Source of the DNA: Bacteroidales bacterium
Lineage (GTDB): Bacteria > Bacteroidota > Bacteroidia > Bacteroidales > UBA932
Length of the DNA: 64,000 bases
Reading direction: 5' to 3'
Assembly: GCA_017535125.1 (NCBI GenBank)
Contig: JAFXUS010000032.1
Span: 53,417 to 117,416, forward strand
Shown here: positions 44,478 through 53,396 of the stretch, one piece after another
Layout of the letters: each line of letters begins with the position of its first letter
Position numbering within the stretch: position 1 is the first letter of the stretch
Program-made: the position numbers and the translations under genes
The notes under the pieces: model-generated
What the model saw: the letters and a program-made list of their open reading frames with translations, nothing else
Databases searched by the model: none
What the model was told of the DNA's origin: nothing

Positions 44478-45079
44478 CCTGGATCGAAATCATATCGGCC
44501 GTGCTTGGCCTGACCTGCGTGTTCCTTGCGGGCCGCAACTCGAAAGTCAACTTCTGGGTTGGCTACGTTTATAACATTTTCCTGTTCATTCTCTTCTGGC
44601 GGCAGCATCTCTACAGCGCGATGCTGCTCCAGCCCGTGGCGTTCGCGATCAACGCGTTCGGCCACTGGCGCTGGACGCATCCCCGGGAGGACGAGCGGAG
44701 CGCGTCCGACGAGAGCCGGCTCAAGGTGGGGCACCTGACCCGGGAGCAGTGGCCGGGCCTCATCCTGCTGGTCTGCGTGTTCGGCGCCGTCTGGGCCATG
44801 TGCCTGGACTGGCTGCCCGTCAAGTGGCCGGACGTCTTCCAGGTGGATCCTTCCCCCTGGCTGGATTCCTACCTGCTGATGCTCACGCTGCTGGCGCAGT
44901 ACCTCAGCGCCCAGAAATGCTGGGAGTGCTGGATCGTCTGGCTGGTGGTCAACGCTGCCAACATCGTCCTCTACATCACGTCCGGACTCTATCTGATGCC
45001 GATCGTCAGCGGCCTGTACCTGGCCAACGGCATCTGGTCCCTCATCTCCTGGAAAAAACTCTTCAACAAGCATGAATAA
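44474..45079 (+). CDS. pnuC: PnuC-type nicotinamide riboside/thiamine transporter
   Basis: 201 residues with about seven TM helices, matching the PnuC family: [53 protein letters not shown], and [18 protein letters not shown]. PnuC proteins allow facilitated uptake of nicotinamide riboside, and close relatives (PnuT) take thiamine. The sequence does not settle which. The gene is inserted between sufB and sufC, overlapping sufB by 4 bp and sufC by 8 bp, so it is translated as part of the suf transcript. No upstream riboswitch could be identified. Confidence 0.87.
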
Positions 45080-45827
45080 CGACATCTTACTGGAAATCAA
45101 TAACCTGCACGCCAGCGTCGGGGACAAGGAAATCCTCAAGGGAGTGGACCTGACCCTGCGCCGCGGCGAGGTGCATGCGGTCATGGGGCCCAACGGCGCC
45201 GGGAAGAGTACGCTGGGCGCCGTCCTGGCGGGCCGTCCGGACCTCACGGTCACGGAAGGCAGCGTCCGCTATGATGGCCGCGACCTGCTCGCCCTCAGCC
45301 CGGAGGAGCGCTCCTGGGCGGGGCTCTTCCTGAGCTTCCAGTACCCGGTGGAGATCCCCGGCGTGAGCATCACCAATTTCATGAAGGCCGCCATCGCCGC
45401 GCGCCGCAAGGCGCAGGGGCTGCCGGAGCTGACGCCCGGCGAATTCCTGAAGCTCCTCAAGGAGAAGATGGCGTTCGTGCAGATGAAGAACGAATTCGCC
45501 AAGCGGGAAGTCAACGTGGGCTTCTCCGGCGGCGAGAAGAAACGCAACGAAATATTCCAGATGGCCATGCTCGAGCCCACCCTCAGCATCCTCGACGAGA
45601 CCGATTCCGGCCTCGACGTGGACGCGCTGCGCATCGTGGCGGAAGGCGTGAACCGGCTCCGCACCCCGGAGACGGCAGCCATCGTGATCACCCATTACCA
45701 GCGCCTGCTGGAATACATCGTCCCGGACGTCGTCCACGTGCTGAAGGACGGCCGCATCGTCGAAACGGGCGGCCGCGAGCTGGTGGACCGCATCGAACGG
45801 GAAGGCTACGAGAGCATCCATGAATAA
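45072..45827 (+). CDS. sufC: Fe-S assembly ATPase SufC
   Basis: 251 residues, an ABC-type ATPase without membrane domain. It has Walker A GPNGAGKST, Q-loop SFQYPVEIPGVS, the SufC-type signature FSGGEKKRNEIFQM and the Walker B ILDETDSGLDVDAL. It energises the SufBCD scaffold. It overlaps the preceding pnuC gene by 8 bp and the following sufD gene by 8 bp. Confidence 0.96.
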   Translation: MNNDILLEINNLHASVGDKEILKGVDLTLRRGEVHAVMGPNGAGKSTLGAVLAGRPDLTVTEGSVRYDGRDLLALSPEERSWAGLFLSFQYPVEIPGVSITNFMKAAIAARRKAQGLPELTPGEFLKLLKEKMAFVQMKNEFAKREVNVGFSGGEKKRNEIFQMAMLEPTLSILDETDSGLDVDALRIVAEGVNRLRTPETAAIVITHYQRLLEYIVPDVVHVLKDGRIVETGGRELVDRIEREGYESIHE

Positions 45828-46416
45828 CGAAGTGTACGTCATCGGCCGCGACAGCGCGCCCCAGTATCTCCGGCTGGAAGCCGGGGAGGAGCGCATGCTG
45901 ACCCTCGTCGTGCCGCCGGGCACGGGCGGGCGGCTGGTGATGGAGGTGGACCTCGTGGGTCCCGGCGCTTCGCTGGACCTCGCCGGCCTGTATCTCTGCC
46001 CGGACGACGAACGGCTGGACCTGCGCCTGCTGGTCCGCCACACGTCCGGCGGCTGCATTTCCCGCCAGCTCTTCAAGGGGCTCGTGGGCGGGACGGCGCG
46101 CGCCTCCTTCGACGGCCTGGTCTATGTGGCGCAGGACGCCCAGAAGACGCAGGCCTACCAGGAAAACCACACGATCCTGCTCTCCGACACGGCCAGGGTG
46201 GAGTCCCGGCCGCAGCTGGAGATCTACGCCGACGACGTGCAGTGCTCGCACGGCGCCACCACCGGCTACCTCAATCCCGAAGAACTGTATTACCTGCGTT
46301 CACGCGGCATCCCCGAGGCGGAGGCCCGGCGGCTCCAGATGGTCGCCTTCCTCGCCCCGGTGCTCCGGCGCCTGCCCGAATCCCTTATAGAAGAAATCCA
46401 TGCTTGTTTATCCTAA
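45820..46416 (+). CDS. sufD: Short SufD-like scaffold protein
   Basis: 198 residues, less than half of the usual SufD length of about 420-450. Only the C-terminal beta-helix part is present: RQLFKGLVGGTARASFDGLV, ENHTILLSDTARVESRPQLE, DVQCSHGATTGYL (the conserved His region) and SRGIPEAEARRLQMVAFLA. The N-terminal helical region is missing, but no degenerate sequence lies upstream because the gene overlaps sufC. It therefore looks like a compact functional version, partnering the full-length SufB. It overlaps ispE by 17 bp. Confidence 0.85.
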   Translation: MNNEVYVIGRDSAPQYLRLEAGEERMLTLVVPPGTGGRLVMEVDLVGPGASLDLAGLYLCPDDERLDLRLLVRHTSGGCISRQLFKGLVGGTARASFDGLVYVAQDAQKTQAYQENHTILLSDTARVESRPQLEIYADDVQCSHGATTGYLNPEELYYLRSRGIPEAEARRLQMVAFLAPVLRRLPESLIEEIHACLS

Positions 46417-47155
46417 CGTCAAGATCAATCTCGGCCTGAGTGTGCTGCGCAAGCGCCCCGACGGCTACCACGATATCGAAACGCTCTTCGTTCCGTATTT
46501 CGGCATGACGGACGTGCTCGAGATCGTGCCCTCGGACAAACTTCGTTTCGTGCCTTCGGACAACGTGACCTGGGAGGACGACCTGACCCTGCGCGCCTAT
46601 TCGCTGCTCAAGGCGAATTTCGACATCCCTCCGGTGGAGATCCGCCTGACGAAGCGCTCCGCCGTGGGCGCCGGCCTCGGCGGCGGCTCCGCGGACGCTG
46701 CCTTCACGCTGATGGCGCTGACCGACATGTTCAAGCTGGGGCTCGAGGACTGGCAGCTCGCGGACTACGCCGCCTGCCTGGGCTCGGACTGCTCCTTCTT
46801 CATCTACAACCGCCCGATGTTCGGCGAGGAGCGCGGCGACGTGCTGACGGACTACGACATCGACCTGTCGGGCTATGAGATCCGCGTGGAGGTGCCCGAG
46901 GGAGTGCACGTAAGCACGAGCGAGGCCTATTCGCGCGTCATTCCGCGTGAGCGGCTGGCCCTGCCGCCCCTGCGCGAGGCGCTGCGTTACCCGGTGGAGA
47001 TGTGGCGGGACGTGCTGTTCAACGATTTCGAGTCGTCCGTGTTCCCGCTCTATCCGGCGGTGGAGGCGCTGAAGAAGCGCTTCTACGACGAGGGCGCCGT
47101 CTATGCCTCGATGTCCGGTTCCGGCTCCGCCGTGTTCGGGCTCTTCAAGAAATAA
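46400..47155 (+). CDS. ispE: 4-diphosphocytidyl-2-C-methyl-D-erythritol kinase
   Basis: 251 residues, slightly short for IspE. The GHMP-kinase landmarks are present: PNVKINLGLSVLRKRPDGYH at the start, the ATP loop SAVGAGLGGGSADAAF and the C-terminal SMSGSGSAVFGLF. It phosphorylates CDP-methylerythritol in the MEP isoprenoid pathway, whose late enzymes IspG and IspH need Fe-S clusters, which may explain the place next to suf. It overlaps sufD by 17 bp, and the symporter ATG directly follows its stop. Confidence 0.93.
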   Translation: MLVYPNVKINLGLSVLRKRPDGYHDIETLFVPYFGMTDVLEIVPSDKLRFVPSDNVTWEDDLTLRAYSLLKANFDIPPVEIRLTKRSAVGAGLGGGSADAAFTLMALTDMFKLGLEDWQLADYAACLGSDCSFFIYNRPMFGEERGDVLTDYDIDLSGYEIRVEVPEGVHVSTSEAYSRVIPRERLALPPLREALRYPVEMWRDVLFNDFESSVFPLYPAVEALKKRFYDEGAVYASMSGSGSAVFGLFKK

Positions 47156-48655
47156 ATGTCCGCTTCGCTCCTGCTGCTCATCATCGTCGCCTACCTGGCG
47201 GCCGTCATCGGCGCTGGCTGGTGGATCTCGCGCCGGGCGCAGGGGAGCGCCGACTTCTTCCGCGGCGGGCGCAAATCGCCCTGGTGGGCCGTGGCCGTGG
47301 CCATGGTCAGCACCTCGATCTCCGGCATCACCTTCGTGTCCGTGCCGGGTATGGTGGCCGCCTCGCAGTGGTCCTACCTGCAGATGGCGGTGGGTTTCGT
47401 GGCGGGCTACGCCGTGATCGCGTACATGCTGCTGCCGCTCTACTACCGGCTGAATCTCAATAGCCTCTACATCTATCTGGATGATCGTTTCGGCCGCTGG
47501 AGCCACCGCACCGGCGCCGGTTTCTTCCTGCTCTCCAAGATCCTGCTCTGCGGGGTGCGGATGTACCTCACCGCCATCGTGCTGCAGCTGATCGTCTTCG
47601 CGCCGCTGGGCATTCCGCTCTGGGCGAACGTGGCCGCGACGATGCTCTGCGTGTGGCTCTACACCTTCCGCGGCGGGGTGCGCTCGCTGGTCTGGACCGA
47701 CATGGTGCAGACGCTCGCGCTGATCACCGTGGTGGTGCTCTGCCTCGTGCAGATCGGCCGCGTGATGGGGCTGGACCTCGGCGGGATGTGCGGCAGCATC
47801 CGCGACAGCGGCATGGCGCGCATCTGGTTCTTCGACGACTGGAAGGACACGCGCCTGTTCTGGAAGCAGTTCGTCGCCGGCATGCTCACGACCGTCGCGA
47901 TGACGGGCATGGACCAGGACATGATGCAGAAAAACCTGTCCTGCAGGAGCCTGCGCGAGAGCCAGCGCAACATGATGAGCTACGGCGCGGCCTTCATTCC
48001 GGTCAACCTGCTCTTCCTCGCCCTCGGCGTGCTGCTGTATCAGTTCGCCGCGGCGCGCGGCATCAGCGTCGCGAAGCCGGACGACCTCTTCCCGACCATC
48101 GCCTGCGGCGCGGACGGCAGTGGTGCGGCCTACATGCCGCCCGTCGTCAGCCTGCTCTTCGTCCTCGGCCTCACGGCCTCGGCCCTCAGCAGCTCCGGCT
48201 CCGCCCTCACCGCCCTCACGACCACCTTCACGGTGGACTTTCTTCACGCCGACACGCGCATGGACGAAGCCGGGCTGCTGCGCACCCGTCGCCGGGTGCA
48301 CGCAGGCGCCGCCGTCGTGCTGGGCCTCGCGATCCTCGGCTTCGAGGCCATCCGCGACGGGAGCGTGATCAACGCCATCTACACCGTTGCGGGCTACACC
48401 TACGGCCCGCTCCTGGGCCTGTTCTTCTTCGGCATCCTCACCCGGCGGCGCGTCCACGACGGCTGGGTGCCCTTCATCTGCATTCTGTCTCCGGTCTTCT
48501 GCTACGTGCTCTCCACGCACAGCGCCGCCTGGTTCGGCGGCTATCAGATCGGATTCGAGCTGCTGCTCTACAATGCGCTCTTCACCTGGCTTGGCCTCTG
48601 GCTTACCAGTCTCGGCCGGGGTGCGATTTTTGCAGATTCCCGGCTAAAACACTGA
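47156..48655 (+). CDS. Sodium:solute symporter (SSS family)
   Basis: 499 residues with about 13 TM helices. SSS signatures include FFRGGRKSPWWAVAVAMVST, SISGITFVSVPG, GVRSLVWTDMVQTLALI and GMDQDMMQKNLSC. The last helices (GYTYGPLLGLFFFGILTRR) fit sodium-coupled transporters for sugars, inositol or sialic acids. The substrate is not predictable. The start codon abuts the ispE stop, so it is translationally coupled. Confidence 0.9.
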   Translation: MSASLLLLIIVAYLAAVIGAGWWISRRAQGSADFFRGGRKSPWWAVAVAMVSTSISGITFVSVPGMVAASQWSYLQMAVGFVAGYAVIAYMLLPLYYRLNLNSLYIYLDDRFGRWSHRTGAGFFLLSKILLCGVRMYLTAIVLQLIVFAPLGIPLWANVAATMLCVWLYTFRGGVRSLVWTDMVQTLALITVVVLCLVQIGRVMGLDLGGMCGSIRDSGMARIWFFDDWKDTRLFWKQFVAGMLTTVAMTGMDQDMMQKNLSCRSLRESQRNMMSYGAAFIPVNLLFLALGVLLYQFAAARGISVAKPDDLFPTIACGADGSGAAYMPPVVSLLFVLGLTASALSSSGSALTALTTTFTVDFLHADTRMDEAGLLRTRRRVHAGAAVVLGLAILGFEAIRDGSVINAIYTVAGYTYGPLLGLFFFGILTRRRVHDGWVPFICILSPVFCYVLSTHSAAWFGGYQIGFELLLYNALFTWLGLWLTSLGRGAIFADSRLKH

Positions 48656-48660
48656 GACGC

Positions 48661-49620
48661 ATGAAGAAACTTGGCTTGATTACCGTCCTGCTGGCGGCCC
48701 TGACGGGGGTGCCGGCGAAGGCCCAGTCCATTTGTTTCTGGACGAACGACGCCGACGCCGTGCCGGTCCGCATCTATGTGGACCAGGAATACCTCGGCGA
48801 CGTGACGGTCGCCTTCGACAAGCAGCCGGTCCTGGACACCGAGGGCTGCCTGAGCATAGACACTACGCCCGAGCGCCACAGCCTCACGGCCGTGGATAAG
48901 TACGGGCGCATCTACAAGGGCTGGTCGGGTACGATCCGCGCCCGCGAGAATGAAATCTATTATATGAAGCTCCGCGCCGGGGACTTCCGCGTCGAGGACC
49001 GTGACGACTACGGCTACGTCTTCCTGAACTGGACCCCGCTGTTCGACCTCGTCGATATCTCGGTCCGCCATCGTGTCCTCGGCGACCTGGTCGAGAATCT
49101 GGACCCGCTGACGGACAACGGCCTCATGATCGGCATGGGCGTCGCGGCCGCGGGTGCCACGGCGGCCCTGGGCGTGGCCGCCGCGAAAAACTGGAACGTG
49201 GACGACGAGCGCTTCCCGTACGTGGCCCTCGGGCTGGACACGGAGTATTTCACGATTCTGGAAGAATGGCGCAACGTGGCCCGTTTCAAGGCCCGTTTCG
49301 GCAAGCTCGGCGGCGTGTCCCTGATGGCTGACGCCGGCGTCGCCATCTTCCCCTATGCGCGCCGGAGCAACACCAATTTCACCTGGAGCGTCGGCGCCGG
49401 GGTGGACTACGGCGGATTCAGTTTCTCGGTCCGCTACAAGGCGCCGATCGGCGAATCCGCCGACACCTTCCTGGTCGGACGACTCGAATACGACTGGTGG
49501 ATCTCGCGCGGCTTCGCCCTTGCGTTCCATGGCGGATTCGGCGTGGGCGGCTACGGCGCGAAGGGGCTCTTCGAGAAATATGATTTCCCGTTCGGCTTCG
49601 GCCTCTTGTTCAGGCTGTAG
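48661..49620 (+). CDS. Secreted hypothetical protein with barrel-like C-terminus
   Basis: 319 residues starting at ATG 48661, with signal peptide MKKLGLITVLLAALTGVPAKA. A long open frame continues upstream through the symporter gene, but the signal peptide fixes the start here. About residues 25-130 form a beta-rich domain (AVPVRIYVDQEYLGDVTVAF, IYKGWSGTIRARENEIYYMK). A Gly/Ala-rich hydrophobic segment follows (NGLMIGMGVAAAGATAALG). The last 120 residues alternate as in an outer-membrane barrel and end FGFGLLFRL. I do not know the family. Confidence 0.7.
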   Translation: MKKLGLITVLLAALTGVPAKAQSICFWTNDADAVPVRIYVDQEYLGDVTVAFDKQPVLDTEGCLSIDTTPERHSLTAVDKYGRIYKGWSGTIRARENEIYYMKLRAGDFRVEDRDDYGYVFLNWTPLFDLVDISVRHRVLGDLVENLDPLTDNGLMIGMGVAAAGATAALGVAAAKNWNVDDERFPYVALGLDTEYFTILEEWRNVARFKARFGKLGGVSLMADAGVAIFPYARRSNTNFTWSVGAGVDYGGFSFSVRYKAPIGESADTFLVGRLEYDWWISRGFALAFHGGFGVGGYGAKGLFEKYDFPFGFGLLFRL

Positions 49621-49640
49621 CCTTTTGCGCAAATAATTCT

Positions 49641-49648
49641 TACCTTTG
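49641..49648 (+). promoter_or_regulatory. -7 box for the flippase gene
   Basis: TACCTTTG matches TAnnTTTG, 24 bp before the ATG at 49673. It separates the surface-glycan genes from the suf transcript. Confidence 0.65.
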
Positions 49649-49672
49649 CGCTAAGGACCAGCATTTCCCGGC

Positions 49673-52027
49673 ATGGAGACAAATCGGCAGCCCGGACAGA
49701 TATCGGAAAATAGCAGGAGGTTGGCACGCAACACCCTCCTGCTTTATTTCCGTATGTTCCTGCTCCTGCTCATCGGCCTGTTCACCTCGCGCGTGGTGCT
49801 CAGGACGCTGGGCGTGGACGACTACGGCGTCTATAACGTCGTGGGGGGCGTGGTGACGGTGTTCACCTTCCTCACGAACTCCATTTCCGCGGCGATCAGC
49901 CGCTACCTGGCGGTCGGGCTGGGCAAGGGCGACCCCGCGCAGCTGCGCCGCATTTTCTCCACCGGCGTGGTGATCCAGCTGGGCCTGTCGCTGCTGCTGG
50001 TGCTGCTCGTGGAGACGGCCGGCCTGTGGTGGCTGAACCATAAGCTGGTGATCCCGGAAGGCCGCCTGGAAGCCGCCCGCTGGGTGTTGCAATGCTCGCT
50101 GGGCGTGCTGGTGGTGCAGCTGCTCGCCGTGCCGTACAACGCCGCCATCATCGCGCACGAGCGTATGTCGGCCTTCGCCGTCATCAGCCTCGGCGAGGCG
50201 CTGCTCAAGCTGGGTGTCGCGCTGCTGTTGTTCTTCTCGCCTTTCGACAAACTGGTCAGCTACGCGGTCCTGATGCTCGCCGTGGCCGTACTGGTGCGCT
50301 CCGCATACGGCCTCTACTGCCGCCGCTTCTTCGCGGAGACGCGGGGCCGCCTGGTGTACGACGGCGCGCTGACGCGCGAAATGACCGTTTTCGCCGGCTG
50401 GAGCTTCTTCGGATCCAGCGGATACGTGCTCAACACGCAAGGCGCCGGGCAGGTGGTGAACCTTTTCTTCGGCGTGGCGGTCAATGCCGCCCGGGGCGTG
50501 GCCCTGCAGGTGGAGAACACCGTCAAGCAGTTCGTGACCAATTTCCTGACCGCCCTCAATCCGCAGATCACCAAGTCCTGGGCCGCGGGGGACCGCGAAT
50601 ACTGTTTCGAGCTGGTCCGCAAGGGCGCCAAATACACCTGGCTGGTGATCCTGGCCTGCTTCATTCCCGTATTCGGCGAAGCGGAGCTGCTGCTCGACGT
50701 CTGGCTGGGCCCGGACAAGGTGCCGCCCCACGCCGCCGCCTTCGTGCGCCTGGCGCTCGCCGGGCTGCTGGTCGATATGGCGGGCAATTCGCTGCTCACG
50801 CTGGTGCTGGCACGCGGCCGCGTGAAACAGTATTATCTGGTCACGGGCCTGACCTCCTACCTGGGCCTGCCGCTCGTCTGGCTGGCCTTCAAGTTGGGCG
50901 CCGGCCCCGCCTGGGCCTACGTCGTCTTCATCGCCGTCTATCTGGCCGTGTTCGTGGAGCGCCTCGTGCTGGTGCACCGCCTGACGGATTTCCCGCTGCG
51001 GCCGTATCTGCGCCTGGTGGCGCTGCTGGTCATGACGACCTGCTTCTCGCTGATCCCCGCCATCCTCGTCCGGGCATTCTCCCTCGCCGCCGGCTGGCGC
51101 CTGCTGGTCGGGTCGCTGCTGGGCTGGGCGACCATGGCCCACTATACCTGGTACTATCTGCTCACCGCAGGGGAGCGCGCCTTCGTGGTCCGCAAGGTCG
51201 GACGCTTCCTGCCTGACCGCCTGCTCCTGAAGGCGAAATACCGCGCCGTGTTCGACCGGCCGCTGTCCGTCCTGGGGCCGGTGTATTTCACGGAGAAGCT
51301 CCAGTGGCAGAAACTGCGCGACCGCAATCCGCTCTACCACACGCTGGTGGACAAGGCGGCGGTGAAACCTTACGTGGCGGAGCGCATCGGCGCGGAGCAC
51401 GTGGTGCCGACGCTGGGGGTGTGGGACGAGGTGTCGCAGATCGACTGGGACGCCCTCCCGCAGCAGTTCGTGCTGAAATGCACGCATGACAGTGGCAGCG
51501 CCGTGATCTGCACCGACAGGGCGTCCTTCGACCGGGAGGCCGCCTGCGCGAAACTGGCCGCCGCCCAGCGCTGCGAACACTGGCGGCGTGACCGCGAATG
51601 GGCCTACAAGGGCGTCCGGCCGCGCATCATCGCCGAGGCCTACCTGGGCGCGGACCTCGCCGACTACAAGATTTTCTGTTTCGGCGGCAAGCCGGAATTC
51701 CTCTTCGTCGCGACCGGCCGCAACGTCTCCGGTCAGGAGACCTGTTTCGACTTCTTCGACCTGTCGTGGCGCCATCTGGACGTCCGCAACGGGCATCCCA
51801 ACGCCGCGGTGCCGCCTGCGAAGCCGGCGCATTTCGACGAGATGCTCCGGCTGGCGGAGGCGCTGGCGGGGGATTTCCCGCAGGTACGCATCGACTTCTA
51901 CGAGACGCCGGACGGGCGCGTGCTCTTCGGCGAATACACCTTCTACCACTGGGGCGGCTTCGTCCCGTTCGACCCCGACGAGGCGGACCTCCGGCTGGGA
52001 GAATATTTCAAGATAACGCATTCATGA
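49673..52027 (+). CDS. Polysaccharide flippase fused to TupA-like ATP-grasp domain
   Basis: 784 residues. About residues 1-510 are a Wzx/MurJ-like flippase: LLYFRMFLLLLIGLFTSRVV, LGVDDYGVYNVVGGVVTVFT and 12-14 TM helices. About residues 525-784 match the TupA-like ATP-grasp type: VYFTEKLQWQKLRDRNPLYH, QFVLKCTHDSGSAVIC, PRIIAEAYLG, DYKIFCFGGKPEFLFVATGR, IDFYETPDGRVLFGEYTFYH. TupA-like proteins are thought to ligate amino acids or similar groups to teichuronic or capsular polysaccharide. The fusion couples lipid-linked oligosaccharide export to a cytosolic ligase. The gene overlaps the next by 4 bp (ATGA). Confidence 0.9.
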   Translation: METNRQPGQISENSRRLARNTLLLYFRMFLLLLIGLFTSRVVLRTLGVDDYGVYNVVGGVVTVFTFLTNSISAAISRYLAVGLGKGDPAQLRRIFSTGVVIQLGLSLLLVLLVETAGLWWLNHKLVIPEGRLEAARWVLQCSLGVLVVQLLAVPYNAAIIAHERMSAFAVISLGEALLKLGVALLLFFSPFDKLVSYAVLMLAVAVLVRSAYGLYCRRFFAETRGRLVYDGALTREMTVFAGWSFFGSSGYVLNTQGAGQVVNLFFGVAVNAARGVALQVENTVKQFVTNFLTALNPQITKSWAAGDREYCFELVRKGAKYTWLVILACFIPVFGEAELLLDVWLGPDKVPPHAAAFVRLALAGLLVDMAGNSLLTLVLARGRVKQYYLVTGLTSYLGLPLVWLAFKLGAGPAWAYVVFIAVYLAVFVERLVLVHRLTDFPLRPYLRLVALLVMTTCFSLIPAILVRAFSLAAGWRLLVGSLLGWATMAHYTWYYLLTAGERAFVVRKVGRFLPDRLLLKAKYRAVFDRPLSVLGPVYFTEKLQWQKLRDRNPLYHTLVDKAAVKPYVAERIGAEHVVPTLGVWDEVSQIDWDALPQQFVLKCTHDSGSAVICTDRASFDREAACAKLAAAQRCEHWRRDREWAYKGVRPRIIAEAYLGADLADYKIFCFGGKPEFLFVATGRNVSGQETCFDFFDLSWRHLDVRNGHPNAAVPPAKPAHFDEMLRLAEALAGDFPQVRIDFYETPDGRVLFGEYTFYHWGGFVPFDPDEADLRLGEYFKITHS

Positions 52028-52710
52028 ACGCGGAAAAAATAGCCATCTATACCTGCATCATCGGCGCCTACGACGACCTTCAGCAGCCCCGCGTGCTGGA
52101 GGAGGGATTCGATTTCATCTGCTTCGTCGGGTACGGGGAGAAACATCCCGACCGCGACGGCGTGTGGGAGATCCGCGAGCTGCCGCTTTCCGCGACCTCC
52201 GGCGTGGCGACCCTGGACGCCCGCTGGGCGAAAATGCACCCGCACGAGCTGCTGCCGGATTACGCCTGCAGCGTGTGGATCGACGGGAATATCGCCCTGC
52301 TGGACGGATCGCTCTACCATGCGGCGCGCGTCAAGGCCGCTGCGGGCGTGCAGTTCAGCGGCGTGCCGCATCCCACCCGCGACTGCACCTACCAGGAGGC
52401 GCGCAAGTGCCTGGACATGGATTACCTGACCGTCTTCGACTGGCTGAAGGTGCTGTGCTTCCTGCGTCTGCAGGGCCTTCCGCGCCATGCCGGCCTGATG
52501 GAGAGCAACGTCGTGTTCCGGCGGCACCTTGATCCCGCCGTCGTCGCTTTCGACGAGCAATGGTGGGGGCGCGTCCGGGACTTGAGCAAGCGCGACCAGC
52601 TCTCGCTGATGCCGACCCTGCGGAAAAGCGGCCTGTCCTGGGACGACCAACTGCTGGGCGGCATGAATACCCGCAATCATCCCGGATTCGAGTATCTGTT
52701 GCATAATTAA
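52024..52710 (+). CDS. DUF616 (TOD1/MUCI70-like) glycosyltransferase-like protein
   Basis: 228 residues from the ATG at 52024, MNAEKIAIYTCIIGAYDDLQ. Features of DUF616 proteins are the N-terminal YTCIIGAYD, then LDARWAKMHPHELLPDYACS, the metal/sugar-nucleotide site SVWIDGNIALLD, HPTRDCTYQEARKCLDMD, MESNVVFRRH and a late KRDQLSLMPTL. The family includes plant MUCI70/TOD1 and bacterial glycan genes and is predicted to be a cytosolic glycosyltransferase. It is translationally coupled to the flippase fusion. Confidence 0.85.
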   Translation: MNAEKIAIYTCIIGAYDDLQQPRVLEEGFDFICFVGYGEKHPDRDGVWEIRELPLSATSGVATLDARWAKMHPHELLPDYACSVWIDGNIALLDGSLYHAARVKAAAGVQFSGVPHPTRDCTYQEARKCLDMDYLTVFDWLKVLCFLRLQGLPRHAGLMESNVVFRRHLDPAVVAFDEQWWGRVRDLSKRDQLSLMPTLRKSGLSWDDQLLGGMNTRNHPGFEYLLHN

Positions 52711-52729
52711 TTATTTTGCTCTATCTTTG
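52699..52729 (+). promoter_or_regulatory. Promoter for rpsP-rimM
   Basis: TTG at 52699-52701 (-33) and TATCTTTG at 52722-52729 (-7), 20 bp apart. A leader of about 55 nt precedes the rpsP start. Confidence 0.75.
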
Positions 52730-52787
52730 CCGTCCATTCCTCGGGTAGGAATGTATTTAGGTTTAATTAATTAACAACAGATTCACA

Positions 52788-53396
52788 ATGGCTGTTAAAA
52801 TTCGTTTACAGCGCCACGGTAAGAAGAATTTCGCATTCTTCCACATTGTAGTGGCGGATTCGCGCTCCCCGCGCGATGGTCGTTTCATCGAGCAGATCGG
52901 CTCTTACAACCCCAACACCAACCCTGCGACGATCGTTCTCAACTCCGAGCGCGCTCTCGCTTGGCTGAAGGTGGGTGCCGAACCGACCCTCACGGCCCGT
53001 CGCATCCTCTCCTATGAGGGTGTGCTCCTGCGCCACCACCTCGACGGCGGTGTCGCCAAGGGTGCCCTGACCCAGGAGGCCGCTGACAAGAAGTGGAACG
53101 ACTGGAAGGCTCAGCGTGACGCCAAGGTCGAGGCCAAGGTTTCCGGCATCAAGAATGCCGCCATCGAGGCCAAGAAGGCTGCCAAGGCTGAGGAAGTCAA
53201 GGTCAATGAGGCTCGCGCCGAGGCTCTCGCCAAGAAGGCCGCGGAGGCTGCCGCCGCCGCAAAGGCTGAGGCTGAAGAGGCTGCTGCCGAGGCCGCCGAG
53301 GAGGCTGCTGAGGCCGTCGCCGAAGAGGCCGCTGCCGAGGAGGCTCCCGCCGAGGCTCCTGCGGAGGAAGCTGCAGAGGCTCCCGCCGAGGCATAA
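52788..53396 (+). CDS. rpsP: 30S ribosomal protein S16 with Ala/Glu-rich tail
   Basis: 202 residues. About 1-85 form the S16 core ([51 protein letters not shown]). Around residues 85-120 a helical link follows, and from about 125 to the end a low-complexity Ala/Glu/Lys tail ([19 protein letters not shown]). Extended S16 proteins are typical of Bacteroidota. The stop TAA shares an A with the rimM ATG (TAATG), so the two are translationally coupled. Confidence 0.97.
   Translation: MAVKIRLQRHGKKNFAFFHIVVADSRSPRDGRFIEQIGSYNPNTNPATIVLNSERALAWLKVGAEPTLTARRILSYEGVLLRHHLDGGVAKGALTQEAADKKWNDWKAQRDAKVEAKVSGIKNAAIEAKKAAKAEEVKVNEARAEALAKKAAEAAAAAKAEAEEAAAEAAEEAAEAVAEEAAAEEAPAEAPAEEAAEAPAEA

Noticed and set aside
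49623..49648. Fourth copy of the CGCAAA operator upstream of the flippase
   Set aside because: Only one CGCAAA is present, without the second copy 21 bp away and with the wrong distance to the -7 box.
53236..53393. Ala/Glu-rich end of rpsP as a frameshift or repeat artefact
   Set aside because: Extended S16 tails of this type are usual in Bacteroidota, and the stop is coupled to the rimM start.
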